Assembly: GCA_951217055.1 (NCBI GenBank)
Contig: OX578284.1
Location: forward strand, 42,125,467 to 42,189,466
From: Gerris lacustris
Lineage: Eukaryota > Arthropoda > Insecta > Hemiptera > Gerridae
DNA length: 64,000 nucleotides
Reading direction: 5' to 3'
Shown here: positions 47,400 through 58,560 of the stretch, piece after piece
How positions within the stretch are numbered: the stretch's first letter is position 1
How the letters are laid out: every line of letters begins with the position of its first letter
Position numbers and translations under genes: made by a program
The notes under the pieces: generated by a model
The model's input: the letters and a program-made list of their open reading frames with translations, nothing else
The model's database searches: none
Told to the model about the DNA's origin: nothing

Positions 47400-47950
47400 T
47401 GTAATAAACACATTTTACTACGTTTTTATAAGCTTGCTTTCTTGTTTGTTTGTTTGTTTGTCCGGTACAAATCTGGCAATCGATTTCTAACTAACTTCCC
47501 GAATAGCTAGGCACTAGAAACTTTTAGAATAGCTCAGAACACGACGTTAATGCATTATTTTAATACTTATAGCCATCTTTCAGCAGATATTAAGTCGTTT
47601 TCAGCAAATTTTGCTGTATGGAAAGTTAGTTCGAAAAAAATCCACAAGTTATTTTATTTGTTTTGACGTATCCCATATTTTTACAATCTTCATTTTGACG
47701 GGTTTCAAATTTGTGATTTTTTATTAAGAGGTAAACATTGAATGACAGCTAAAAGAATAAGTAAACAAAGAAATAAATTAATTGACGTATGACAACCAGG
47801 TGTGTCTACACTTGTGTACTAGATATCGGTTTATTTTCTCTACATCTGTACTTCTTTAATTGTACTTATTTTTCTCATCTTACCCTTCCCTACACGGGGC
47901 CATATCGACGGCCACGGTTTAGATTCGGAGTTGGTGAGATCAGTGGCGTA
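47400..47950 (-). repeat. Family E copy (reverse)
   Basis: Reverse complement of 51430-52180: ACTACGTTTTTATAAGC, a (TTTG)n run near 47443-47460, GTCCGGTACAAATC, TCGAAAAAAATCC, TTGTGATTTTTTATTAAGAG, AATTGACGTATGACAACCAG and CACGGTTTAGATTCGG. Translating the region from 47789 gives a frame whose first about 45 residues are also open in the copy at 51603-51788, differing at a few positions. Confidence 0.85.
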
Positions 47951-48060
47951 GCTAGACCATTGTATTATTTGAAATTAATTTGTGTAATGAAACGAACTTC
48001 CATAATAGCGGACAACCCTAAGCCCTTTTTGTCCGTTACAGAGAAGTTCTTCTGTACTCA
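47951..48060. other. Short spacer, nothing recognised
   Basis: Junction between family E and the SINE candidate. Confidence 0.4.
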
Positions 48061-48064
48061 CACT

Positions 48065-48250
48065 GGCATTCACCAGCATAGCTGAGTGGTTACCATATAC
48101 TTGCAACTCCACCGCTTGAAACCTAGGTCTAAACACCGACCAATCTGGTGAATTCAAATCCCAGAGAGGTGTAACAGATTTTACACTGATGATCACATGG
48201 AGTAGATGAGTATAGTGGCCGGATCCCTCGTCCTGTTATAGCCTTATAAT
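48065..48250 (+). repeat. tRNA-like SINE candidate
   Basis: TAGCTGAGTGGTTACCA at 48079 resembles a box A (TRGCNNAGYNGG region), and GAATTCAAATCCCAGAG at 48151 resembles a degraded box B (GGTTCGAATCC) about 60 nt downstream, near the spacing in a class II (long variable arm) tRNA. The 5' portion cannot be folded into a full cloverleaf by eye. A tRNA-derived SINE head is the best reading; a tRNA pseudogene is the alternative. Confidence 0.45.
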
Positions 48251-48620
48251 GTGTCGGGACGTAAAAGAAGGAAAAGAGCAACGACGGACGAAAGAGTAAA
48301 AGCAAATTTTTCTCTAAAAATGAATCGTGAAAATCCTTCAAAAATTTCTAATGTAGTAACGAAACTTTCTCTTTACCTATAAAATTATCTAAGAAGGGTG
48401 TGAGCAGAATGAGAATAAACCGAAGTAGATTGGAAAACGGTATGGTTGGAATGACAAAAAGAGCTATAGATAGAGCATCGATTGATTAAGAAGTGGAAAT
48501 GGGTCGGGGCAATTCAAATGACTATAGGCACTAAGCTGGTATCCATGTAATAAATAAATTGGCCCTAGTATGTGCTTTCAGCAAACATAAAGGGCCAACC
48601 AGCATAATTGGCTCAGACGT
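48251..48620. other. Spacer, nothing recognised
   Basis: Slightly less AT-rich, no motif found. Confidence 0.4.
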
Positions 48621-48624
48621 GTCA

Positions 48625-48905
48625 AGATGGTGGCCATTTAAATGTTTGTTTTAGCTATAACTTTTGAACCATTGATTATAATGAGATGAAACAAACCTTT
48701 GTTTGTGTTGCCTATGTATGCATTTAAACTGTTCAAACGCAATAAAGCAACTCCAAACTGTAAGGCAATTTAACTTATCGGACGAATTCGTTAACCAGTA
48801 TTTTATTAAGTTTTAAGATGGCAGCCATTTAAAAGTTTGTTTTAGCTATAATTTTTGAACCGTTTATTAATAATGTTGTGAAACAAACCGTCTTTAAATG
48901 GATTT
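48625..48905. repeat. Direct repeat, about 193-bp period
   Basis: AAGATGG(T/C)(G)GCCATTTAAA(T/A)GTTTGTTTTAGCTATAA followed by TTTTGAACC(A/G)TT and GAAACAAACC stands at 48623 and 48816. Confidence 0.75.
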
Positions 48906-49655
48906 TTATTGTCTCTAAGTATTTTGTTTTAAGTCTCTAGCTCTAACCGTTCTTAAGATGTTAATTTAATCATTTTTTGACAGGAAATATTTTTATTTCA
49001 AAATATGTGACATAAAAAGTGCAATAACATTTATTTTTATTTTTTGACAAAGAATAACCGTGATTTTTTCGTCAATCAAGCAATCGCCAATGATTGAAGA
49101 GATATATAAGAAATTGGTCCAAGACAACTCAGACAAACTTTATGACATCTTAATAATTATTTTAACAAATTTTTATAACAATTAAATTTATTAATAAATT
49201 AACTCTCTTCAAATCAGCCTTTGGCCGTGACACGCACTTTCGTCGATTTGTTAAAAAATAGAGGGAGGTATATGTATATTTGTTTATATCTTTTTTTTAA
49301 ACACGAAAATGCAAATTTTTGAGGGTTTGCGCAAAGATGAATTTGTACAAAGATATACATGCGCATATATTCATCCTCAGGGCGTCCTTCCTCTTTCTTT
49401 TGAAACTTCACAAGTCTTTTTTCCGTTAAAAAAATGTCACCCCCCCCCCCCCCTCTTATTTTTGAGAGGTGATTTTTGGGGCTTCCCTATTTATTTCAAA
49501 GTTTGGGTTATTACACTTACGGTACTTTTTTTTTTGGCACCCCCCTTGATTCTAAACAATAATCTGCTTTACACAAGTCTCAAAGGTTAGTGTGTTTGTC
49601 TTCCCAAGACATTGAGACAACTAGGGCAGTTTTATATTTAATATTCCTTGATCTT
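48906..49655. other. Spacer with poly(C)
   Basis: CCAAGACAACTCAGACAAAC near 49117 is the family C lead motif without the rest. Poly(C) at 49440-49454. No gene seen. Confidence 0.45.
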
Positions 49656-49659
49656 AATA

Positions 49660-49870
49660 GTTGATTAGACTAAAGGATATTATCACAATAATATACACAA
49701 GTGTGATATTCCTTTATCCCAAGGTACATTGGAATAAATGTCCCTTCGTCATAATAGTAATTTAGACTAAGGTATATTATAATACTCTGTATTATGTTCT
49801 TTTGTCTAAATAACTATTACCACAAAGGGAAATAGGGGGGTGCTAAAGTAAAAAAGTACCACACTTACTA
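49660..49870. repeat. Dispersed repeat shared with 36370-36500
   Basis: See 36370. It also contains internal near-repeats of ACTAA(A)GGATATTAT and GACTAAGGTATATTAT. Confidence 0.55.
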
Positions 49871-51050
49871 TAACTAAAAAGATTCGATTATTTTTTAAAT
49901 TGGGATACTTCGAAGATCAGGTTCGTTAATGACATACAAAGTCAGGAAATTGTAAGGGTCCTTATTTTTGCCTACAGACCCTAAAAAAGAATTAAAGAGA
50001 ATAAGAGAAAGAGGTACGAAGCAGCAGGAGTCAGGGAACAAGAAAAGGTTTAGAACTTAGATTAAAGACATCAATTGGCGGCACTGAATCATGAGGTATT
50101 ATAAAAACGTCATTCAGCATAATACAAGTAGTTTTCAGTAAGTTCCTCGTTTATCTAAGTTTAACTATGTGTAAATATTTAACGACATCTAGCGGTACAT
50201 CTATGAACTACGAGACTAGAGGTACAGTCTCAGTCTTATGCCTTACAATCGTTCAAACAGTTGCCATAATTATGCTATTAATAACAAAAAAGTTATAATT
50301 GACAAAATGAATGGTATACAACTACTATACTCGTATACATTACATCTATATGTATGACATCTGATACATGTGTACATATATTGTTTATATATACGTAGAT
50401 AGGATTGAGAATATTGCTTGGCGGTCAAGTGACTTTATTCTGCTAATAGAGAGGATATGAAGTCATAAAGTACTCAAAGCAGACGATGAAACATATTAAT
50501 ATAAGTTTATTTTAACTGCTTCATGTACTATAATTATAATGAAAGGCTTGACTCTAATACTCTTCAAATAATTACCCTTAATTGCTAAGTTTTCAAATTA
50601 TAATTGCTAGCATCCTCTATCCGTTCGCTTATTCCTTCTTTGAGACATTATTTTAATGACCCTTTTTGTTTATAATTGTTTTCTCTAAGGCACTGGAGTT
50701 TGTTTTGTTTTTAATGTTAAATATTTAATGTTTGTTAACGGCGAATATTTTCTTTCTTATTATATTTAGGAATTTTCACATAAATTGAGGAATTAATATA
50801 AATCATTGAATAAAGTCACATCGAAGGAAGTTATTAATTTTGAAAGTGACATCAAAATAATTGGGACATCAAGTTATCTAATTTTTTGTCTCAATTATCT
50901 CTAGCATGACTGGAAACGATCTCTTCACACTCTTAAAGACAAACTTTATTTGTCTTAATATAAAGAGAACAAATTTTACCTGTTCAGATTCTCAAAGTTA
51001 CATCCGGACCTTCCTGCCGTACCAACATTAGAGCACCCCCAGATCTAATA
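49871..51050. other. Spacer, nothing recognised
   Basis: No gene, RNA or repeat boundary recognised. CGACATCTAGCGGTACATCT near 50183 resembles CTGACATCTAGCGGCAAAGC near 40218, a possible old shared repeat. Confidence 0.4.
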
Positions 51051-51076
51051 TATTATAATCAAAATTCAAGATACAT

Positions 51077-51345
51077 GGATTTCGAATCTTATTATTAGTA
51101 TCTATGACAACAGGCTCTTTACATATTACTTAAGGGATTTCGAATCTTATTATTAGTATCTATGACAACAGGCTCTTTAGATATTACTTAAGGGATTTCG
51201 AATCTTATTATTAGTATCTATGACAATAGGCTCTTTAGATATTACTTAAGGGATTTCGAATCTTATTATTAGTATCTATGACAACAGGCTCTTTAGATAT
51301 TACTTAAGGGATTTCGAATCTTATTATTAGTATCTATGACACTAA
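51077..51345. repeat. 58-bp minisatellite, about 4.6 copies
   Basis: GATTTCGAATCTTATTATTA starts units at 51079, 51137, 51195, 51253 and 51311, exactly 58 bp apart. Copies are almost identical: a C/G change in TTTA(C/G)ATATT and ACAA(C/T)AGG are the only differences noted. Length-perfect and nearly identical, so recently amplified. Confidence 0.95.
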
Positions 51346-51429
51346 TAGGATTTGAAGTTTTGTTCTTAATACAAGATGCATTTCTAAACTCAAAGTAGCA
51401 TCATACCAAGATGATATATCACAATAATT

Positions 51430-52180
51430 ACAAGATAAAAAGAACTTTTTATATACTACGTTTTTTAATTTTCTTTTGAATCATAATATGTAATGTTGAT
51501 AATATATTATTTATTGTTATATAAAATGTTAGTGAAATATAAATAGTTCCGAATTTATTTACTTCACACAAATGACAACCATCTAGAGAGCTGATCTTAA
51601 ACCTATAAAAGGACAAATCTTTGAACAACGGATCTCACCAACACCGAATCTAAACCGTAGCGTGGCCATCGATATGACCCCGTGTAGGGGAGGGTAAGAG
51701 AAGAAAAATAATTACAAGTAAAGAAGTACAGATGTAGAAAAAATAAACCGATATCTAGTACACAAGTGTAGACACACCTGGTTGTCATACGTCAATTAAT
51801 TTATTTCTTTGATTACTTATTCTTTTTAGCTGTCATTCAATGTTTACCTCTTAATACAAAATCACAAATTTGAAACCCGTCATAATGAAGATAATACAAA
51901 TATGGGATACATCAAAATAAATAAAATAACTTGCGGATTTTTTCCGAACTAACTTTCCCTACAGCAAATTTGCTAAAAACGAATTAAATTCTGCTGAAAG
52001 CTGGCTATAAGTATTAAAATAATGCATTGTCATCGTTTTCTGAGCTATTATAAAAGTTTCAAGTGCCTAGCTATTCGGGAAGTTAGTCAAAAATCCCTTG
52101 CAAGATTTGTACCGGACAAACAAACAAACAAACAAACAAGAAAGCTAGCTAATAAAAACGTAGTAAAATACTTAAAACAC
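51430..52180 (+). repeat. Family E copy, uninterrupted
   Basis: The most complete copy, about 750 bp. It carries ACTACGTTTTTTAA near its left and AAAAACGTAGT near its right (inverted 11-mers), a (CAAA)n run at 52119-52138, and no frame covering it. It serves as the empty-site reference for the TIR element at 24963-26189. Confidence 0.85.
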
Positions 52181-52685
52181 TTGATGTTGCCACAAATATT
52201 GAAAGCGAAACGACCGATTATTTAGAAGCAGTAGCAGAAACACCTTTTTCAATCTTGAGCTAACATAACAAGATAGGGTTTATACTGACATCTTTAGATA
52301 TTACTCAAGGTGAAAAAATATACCACAAGATTCACAGCGTTGATCAACAACAATCTCTCAAAGCAAGTTTAAAGGCAATTCTATCAACCACAAAGGACCT
52401 GGAACACTTAAAGGACATGGTCTTCAAGACATTCTATTTCTCTATCACAAATCTTCCAGTCTGCTCAAGTGCTTAATTAATTCATCATTCTTTGTTACAA
52501 AGCTCTTCTACATTCTACAGCTTCTCCAACTAATAAGCTTCAAAAACTTCTTAGAACAATCCTAACTAAGCTCTTCTATAGCTTCACCTACTAACAAACT
52601 GTAAACATTTCTTAGAACTATCCTTAAATGAAATCCTGCGTAACACAACTACGGCTATTTTAACTCGGATACGTTTTTGGGTTGG
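52181..52685. other. Spacer, nothing recognised
   Basis: CTTCTA(C/T)A...AGCTTC(T/A)CC(A/T)ACTAA(T/C)AA near 52505-52540 and 52570-52605 looks like a small direct repeat. No gene recognised. Confidence 0.4.
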
Positions 52686-52689
52686 AGAA

Positions 52690-52925
52690 CAGAAGACATT
52701 TCTGTCATGCAAAAAAGACATGAAAAATGTGACGCTCTTAAATACAGTATTAGGAAATTAGGATATAACAGGAGGTTGCTCAGTTTTCATTTTTTAGTAC
52801 TATATTTTGCCAATAGAAGCGCTTAAATATTTTAAATATAGTACCAGGATGTTAGACAGCAACAAGAGGTAGCTCGATTTTTACATTTTAGTTCTAAATT
52901 TTGCTAATAGGAGCACAACATGACA
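52690..52925. repeat. Direct repeat, about 110-bp period
   Basis: CAACA(G/A)GAGGT(T)(A)GCTC followed by TTTTTAGT...TAAATTTTGC(C/T)AATAG(A/G)AG occurs near 52767 and 52860. Confidence 0.6.
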
Positions 52926-54459
52926 ACTGTCTTTGGGGGAAGAGTAAAGGTTGGCGAAACTGTTGGCTATACTGGATTCATTGCCCAAATCCATAATAAT
53001 TCAATGTTTCTTCATTAAGTGGAGGAAATGTCAACACTCTCTTACCTCAAATTTAATTTAAATGAAAGGTTATATAAATAACAGGTAATAAACATTGAAT
53101 AATTTAAAGAATAACCTATGACAAAAACAGTATACACATGTTGGCAAAACAAGTAAACAAATCAAATGATAGGAAACAGTAGTTTTTTAACTTCAGAAAA
53201 TCAGAGCCTTTTTATTGTACTTTGAAACTAAGATTCCTTCATGTTGAGAATTGGTCCTAAATTAATATTTAGGAACTTGCCATTACTCGCGATCAATCAA
53301 CGTAATGATACAAAAAGTAATTTCTCTGATTTAATTTTCACATTCAATTAAGTTCATTTTACCATCAAAATAAATGAGTTTTTTAACTTACAAAATATTA
53401 GCTTCAAAATTCGGTGAAACCATTTAAAACAAACCACATCCAAAAATAGAGTAACTACCTACTTAATTCAGTTGAAGCTTTAGCTTAAGTTTTATTTTTA
53501 GCAAAAATAACAAAGAGACAACCACACTAACTTAAACATATATAATCTCAATGCCAGATCCCAAAAAATATGGATATATTATTATCCATGATGATTGGAG
53601 TATACTACCGTATACTCCAATAATCCTGTTAAACAATAAAATCATTATGATTAACAATTAATTTGCTTAATATTGAATATTTACAGGGGACCTCAAAACT
53701 TGTAGTCCCACTAAATTCAAATTTCTGCAATCAAAATATTCTTCTTTATATGAGAAAGTAAAAAGAAGCAAATTCTTTTATAATAAAGCAGATATTGTCT
53801 GCAAAAAATAAAGAGAAAAAATTACGTGGAAATTAACCTAACCTTAAAAGAAGTGATATTAATTCACCCTATTATAAAAGATAAGGGTTTTAATTTGTCA
53901 AGCTTGTCACAATATCAAGCATGGAATAAAAGAACTGTATACTTAGCTTGAAAGAGAGAACGGGATAATATTAAAAAACAAGAAAAAAGGGATAAAGAAA
54001 ATACGGAATAAAAAAGAAAATTAAACACGTATGTGACAAACACACCTTTTCTGACCGCTGTTTCTTTGTACCCTTTGATATTATCATAATTGTACTTTAT
54101 AAAGAAGTTAATTAAAAATGAAAACCTTGCGAGGTTTTTGAAAACAAAGAAGAAAAAGAATTAAGTAAAGAAAAATATAATAAGAATAATATTCTATGTC
54201 CGCATAATATAATGTTATTTTGTACATTTGTTACGTTTTCGTGACATTTTCCTTAAAGAAGTTTATTTCATTTTAAGAATTATGTTGCTTTGCATATTAA
54301 GTCTATGTTAATTTTTATTGTTAAATTATTTAACATTTTTATATAAATAATTTCATTTATATTTCACAAAAATTATTCCAAACAGTCAAGAGCAAATTTT
54401 CGATCATATTAATGCACATCAGCGAAAGATACTGTTAGAATAAGCGAGAAGAAAAATTA
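52926..54459. other. AT-rich spacer with a short palindrome and a family C end
   Basis: 53594-53621 is ATTGGAGTATA...TATACTCCAAT around CTACCG. 53690-53765 (GGACCTCAAAACTTGTAG ... ATATGAGAAAGTA) is the right end of family C alone. No gene is seen. Confidence 0.5.
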
Positions 54460-55165
54460 TTATTTGCTTTTAGCTTCAGGTTTCTTTGTGAACTTGTGAG
54501 AAAAAGATCACCGAGTTAGATGAAATTTGGTACACATGTTCATTTTACCAATGCCCAGGCTGAGTTCGTAGGAAAACGTTATCCGCCCAAGCGTTCACGC
54601 GCAACGCTCGCGTAAACGTAAGCTTCAAAAGACGGGAAAAAGTGTTATTAAGGAAGCCTGTTACTTGACTTGATTTAGTTATTTTTGTTATATATGTCAA
54701 AATGTCACTTTGTTTTGTAAATAAATAAAATATAATCATGTAAAATTTCACCCTGATACAAGCAGAAGCTGTAGAGTAGGGAAGAGATATTTTATATTTT
54801 AAATTAATTGGCCGGGTAGGTAGAAAACAGTCCTATTTCAATCCAAACGCCTTTAACAAACATACTCTTTCACTATAAACTCATCATGATCAACTTTTTT
54901 CTTATATTCAATATATATTTATAGTAAGACGCTTGCTTTAATTATACAAATAATGATTTTCTTTTAATTTTGCCTTAACTCTGCTAGGTACGAACAGTTC
55001 GTTACTTTTAATTTTATCTCTTTTCTAACTCCGCCATGTATAAGTAGTTAGCAATGTATACGTACTTAGCAGTGTGATTTTATAATTTATATTTAATGAA
55101 AAATATAAGGAACTTCGTTCCTACCGGGTGCCCCGCAACACCACACGAATTTTTTATTTTTGTTA
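54460..55165 (-). repeat. Family D copy (reverse)
   Basis: Reverse complement of 23060-24010: ACCAATGCCCAGGCTGAGTT, ACGCTCGCGTAAACGTAAGC, AGCAGAAGC, GTCCTATTTCAATCC, AAGACGCTTGCTTTAATTAT, TCTAACTCCGCCATGTATAA and ACCGGGTGCCCCGCAACACC. It lacks the segment corresponding to 23440-23750, so the copies differ by an internal deletion or insertion. Confidence 0.85.
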
Positions 55166-55369
55166 TAGGTACTATAATTTTTTGGATTCATTATAAAAAT
55201 ATGGGTGACGAAGCTAAAATATTACTTATTAATAAACTGTAAAAGAAGAAAAGTACTTTCTTTCATCGTGCACAACATATGTTCGATTAAATTGCTAATT
55301 TACAAATGCAAGAATCTGCACGGTCGATTTTTTTTACATTTTCAGGTCTTTACTTTGGCTCATAAACTC
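55166..55369. other. Spacer, nothing recognised
   Basis: Frame 55205-55435 lacks a motif. Confidence 0.35.
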
Positions 55370-55490
55370 GATAAGCTTTACCAAAAAACGACACCAAAAA
55401 GCGTTATACAAGCATTACCAAATAGCGTTACATAAAAATGTCAAACTGTCTTGCAGACTCGTATGCAAGCAATTTTTTGTTTTTATTATT
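55370..55490 (-). repeat. Dispersed repeat shared with 4960-5065
   Basis: Reverse complement match, with an additional CATTACCAAATAGCGTTA duplication near 55415. Confidence 0.65.
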
Positions 55491-56185
55491 GCAGGCTCTT
55501 TTTTCATTTTAGATATGATGGCTCTCAGAAATTAAGCGACAGATAAACACACACTATAAATTTTCTTTATATCTGAAAGGAATTTTTGAATTCTTCAGAA
55601 CTATCGTTATTTCCAGTAAGCTCGGAAGCAAAAGTAAAGGAAAAAAAGCTAGAGCTGAGATTCTGAAGTTAGGAAGTCAATTCTTGGGAAAGGACTTCTC
55701 TTTAGTATGTAAATATATTATATACTAATAAAAGATCATTCCAATTTCAACCCAAAGACGGGATGAGACACAGAGAGGGGAGGATAATATAGCAGGACAA
55801 AATTTCCATCTACTTCTTCTGGAATGGTAACATTTGAAAATGCTTCTCCAGTAGTAGGAGTCAATTACTAATTAGGGAGTTTTGCAAATTATATTTGATC
55901 CATGTGGGGCATTATAGATATGCTCGCTTAGCAAAAGAATTGTTATGTCTCTTGACGGCAGTATATATAAACCTATCAATTAAGAAAACAAACTCCGAAG
56001 CAGGAAATCCAGCAAGTAAATATACAAATGGATCTGTTTGGACTAAATTCCTCACTAACATAGGTTCTTTGTTGTGTTTTCCATTTGTTAGTTCAATTGG
56101 GAATTCACGTTAACATTTATTCATTATTAAACATTTTCTATAAAAATAATTTATTTGCGATTTTGGGAGTTGGCGCTCCCTAATT
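55491..56185. other. Spacer, nothing recognised
   Basis: CCAGTAAGCTCGGAAGC near 55613 resembles the reverse of the family D lead. Frame 55895-56113 has no motif. Confidence 0.4.
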
Positions 56186-56415
56186 TAAAGCTAAAATTCA
56201 TATCTCGATTTTACCTGGGGGTGTGATTTTTTTTTTTTAACATGAATGCCATAATATTTAACCAAATCGACCCAGTAGTTCAAACTATATACTTGCTACA
56301 CGCTTGCGCGAAGACAACACTTTAAAACTATTTTTTGATCTCTTATGTGAAAATTCAACACAATTTCAACATGAATTCAATACTTTCTACATATATTATG
56401 TAGATGAGAAAGTAA
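56186..56415 (+). repeat. Family C copy
   Basis: GCTAAAATTCATATCTCGAT, CCAAATCGACCCAGTAGTT, CACGCTTGCGCGAAGAC and TGTAGATGAGAAAGTAAAA correspond in order to 29238-29475. Confidence 0.65.
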
Positions 56416-57028
56416 AATACCTAGATTAATAATAATCGATGTATTGTATCTTTCATTAATCGATAAACTAGTAAATGGTTCTATTTAGATTTTTTTATTT
56501 GTCTTTTGTTACTGCCCGGTTCCAAGTAATTAAACAGCATTGTTCAGAAACTGATTACAACAAAATACCTTAATAATTCGATGAGGCTAATTGTTACGAT
56601 TGGTTTTCAAGATATACAAGCTAAAACAATAGTCAAACTAATCACTTCATGTCTTGATTTCCATCTTATACATACATCTAGAATTTATTGACATGTTTGT
56701 CTATTAATAAAGCGAGACTATCACACTGATCTGATAGCTATTCATAATATAACTATTACTAATCTGTTAGCTGCAGTCTCATTCATTAGAACTTGATATA
56801 ACATAATATAATATGATATGTAAATATAACATAATTCAACTGATCTTATCTTGTTATCATAGTTACAGCAGCAATTGCTTCTCTTCGGGAAGCCTAGACA
56901 TTTTCCCCAAGAACAATTTCCCAAATACACATGGTTTTATTTTTTTTTTTTTAACATAATTAGTTCACAGTCAAAAATGAACTATTGTAATATTCTATCT
57001 ATTTCACACTTAATGACCTGTTATTTTT
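56416..57028. other. Spacer, nothing recognised
   Basis: AT-rich, no motif found. Confidence 0.4.
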
Positions 57029-57254
57029 AGGGTTTCATTAAAAAAAATAATTAAAATTTGGTTTTATTGAAAATAAAACCAAAAAAAGAAACCCTTATAC
57101 ATTCAGTCCTGTGTCTGTCAATCTCTGCGGTTCTAATAACTTCTGAATAAAAAGTCCAGTCATGCACCATGACTTAATGAGCGAATTTTCAAAGAAATCT
57201 GCGTATTATTGGCTTATGATAATATAGGAAAATTTTGGTTTAGAATTTAAATGG

Positions 57255-57415
57255 GTGAAAAAAAAATTGGTACACAGGGGTACGGGGTACAAAGGTCAAA
57301 ATAGTATTTACCCTTCAAGATGCATGTCGTTGGAAAGCTCTTTAAGAGTACAGTAATTGTTGTTATGTACACTTTTATCATATTTTCAAATAAAAGGGGG
57401 GTAAAATGGAAAAAA
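57255..57415 (+). repeat. Single unit core of the 31.9-33.9 kb array
   Basis: TTGGTACACAGGGGTACGGG, CTTCAAGATGCATGTCGTTG, AAAGCTCTTTAAGAGTACAG and AAAGGGGGGTAAAATGGAAA match the array units in the same orientation. Confidence 0.85.
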
Positions 57416-57589
57416 CCTGTTTTTATGCTATTTTTGACCCTAAATTGTAAAAATTTGACCCCTAAATGAACTCCAAAAATTCTGGCCAACCCAACAAACT
57501 CATCCTTTCTTTTGATATTATTGACATTTTAAAATTTGTTTGAAATTTTTAAGTGCATCCTAAGGGGAGATATCGTCTGGAGTGACACA

Positions 57590-57662
57590 TATATACATAC
57601 ATATATACACATACATATATATACATACATATATACATACATATATACATACATACATAAAA
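57590..57662. repeat. (TACATA)n-like microsatellite
   Basis: Mixed TATATACA and TACATACA units. Confidence 0.9.
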
Positions 57663-58560
57663 AAAAGTGTTAAATTTTAGGAATCGATTCAGAAAGGTCT
57701 AAAACGGATTTCCATGAAACATTTTTTCAAAAATTCGCATTACAAAAATTTTGAAGCCATTGCAATAGCGTAATTTTCTTAGAAAATTCGCTAAAAGAGA
57801 TAAAAACATGAAACTTTACAGTATTAAAGATAGTTTTGACGCGCACACAGGGAAAATATAGCGAATTCAAATCTATCAGCTGTTCATATCCAAAATGGCG
57901 GATGATTCATCATCCGCTATTTTTTTTTGGGGGGGGGTTTCGAGTAGGGAAACAAATAATAGGTATTGAAGAGTAGATAACAAAAATATAACACTCATGG
58001 AGAGTGCCCCCCCCCCCCCCCCAAAAAATATATATATCGGCCCTTACTAAAAAAATATGCAAAATGTGTGCTCTGCTGGGCCATAGAAAAAATAAGAATT
58101 GCAATTTTAAGAATTGCAATTTGTTTTGATTAACTAGGAATTCAAAATGGCAAATAATTCATGCCAGGGGGAAATAAATTTTTTTTTGTTAAAATTTAAG
58201 AAGGAAATCAAATGAAAGGTACTAATGACTAGATTACAAATATATAATAACATTTTTTACAAACATATTTTGAATTGTATTTATAAGTCGTAATACACAA
58301 AAAAAAGTGAAATAATTCACGCTAATACCTTATAGTAGACCGATAAAAAATTAATTAACCTTTTCTTTATTACTGATAAAAAACATAGTTCCCCCCAGGC
58401 GATCGAACCAGGACCCCCTTCCTCTAGTATCGCACGATGAAATTTTTGAATTTTCTGCTGTCACTAGAAATATACAAATTTAGCGGTCTGCTGGACCATA
58501 GAAAAAATAAAGATAGCAATTTGATCTGATTAACTAGTAATCTAAAGTAATATATTTTCT

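Larger units (their letters stand above)
57029..58560 (-). repeat. Dispersed family A copy (reverse), with inserts
   Basis: Starts with TTAGGGTTTCATT, the reverse of the AAACCCTAAA end at 4779. Then come GTCCTGTGTCTGTCA, TTTTGACGCGCACACA, TCAGCTGTTCATATCC, AATGGCGGATGATTC, TTTAGCGGTCTGCTGG and CAATTTGATCTGATTAACTA, matching 4795 down to 3890. A rolling-circle-unit core at 57255-57415 and a microsatellite at 57594-57660 are inserted. GGCGATCGAACCAGGACCCC near 58395 is the B-box block in reverse. Confidence 0.75.

Noticed and set aside
51077..51345. CRISPR array (58-bp regular period).
   Set aside because: The entire 58 bp repeats without variable spacers.
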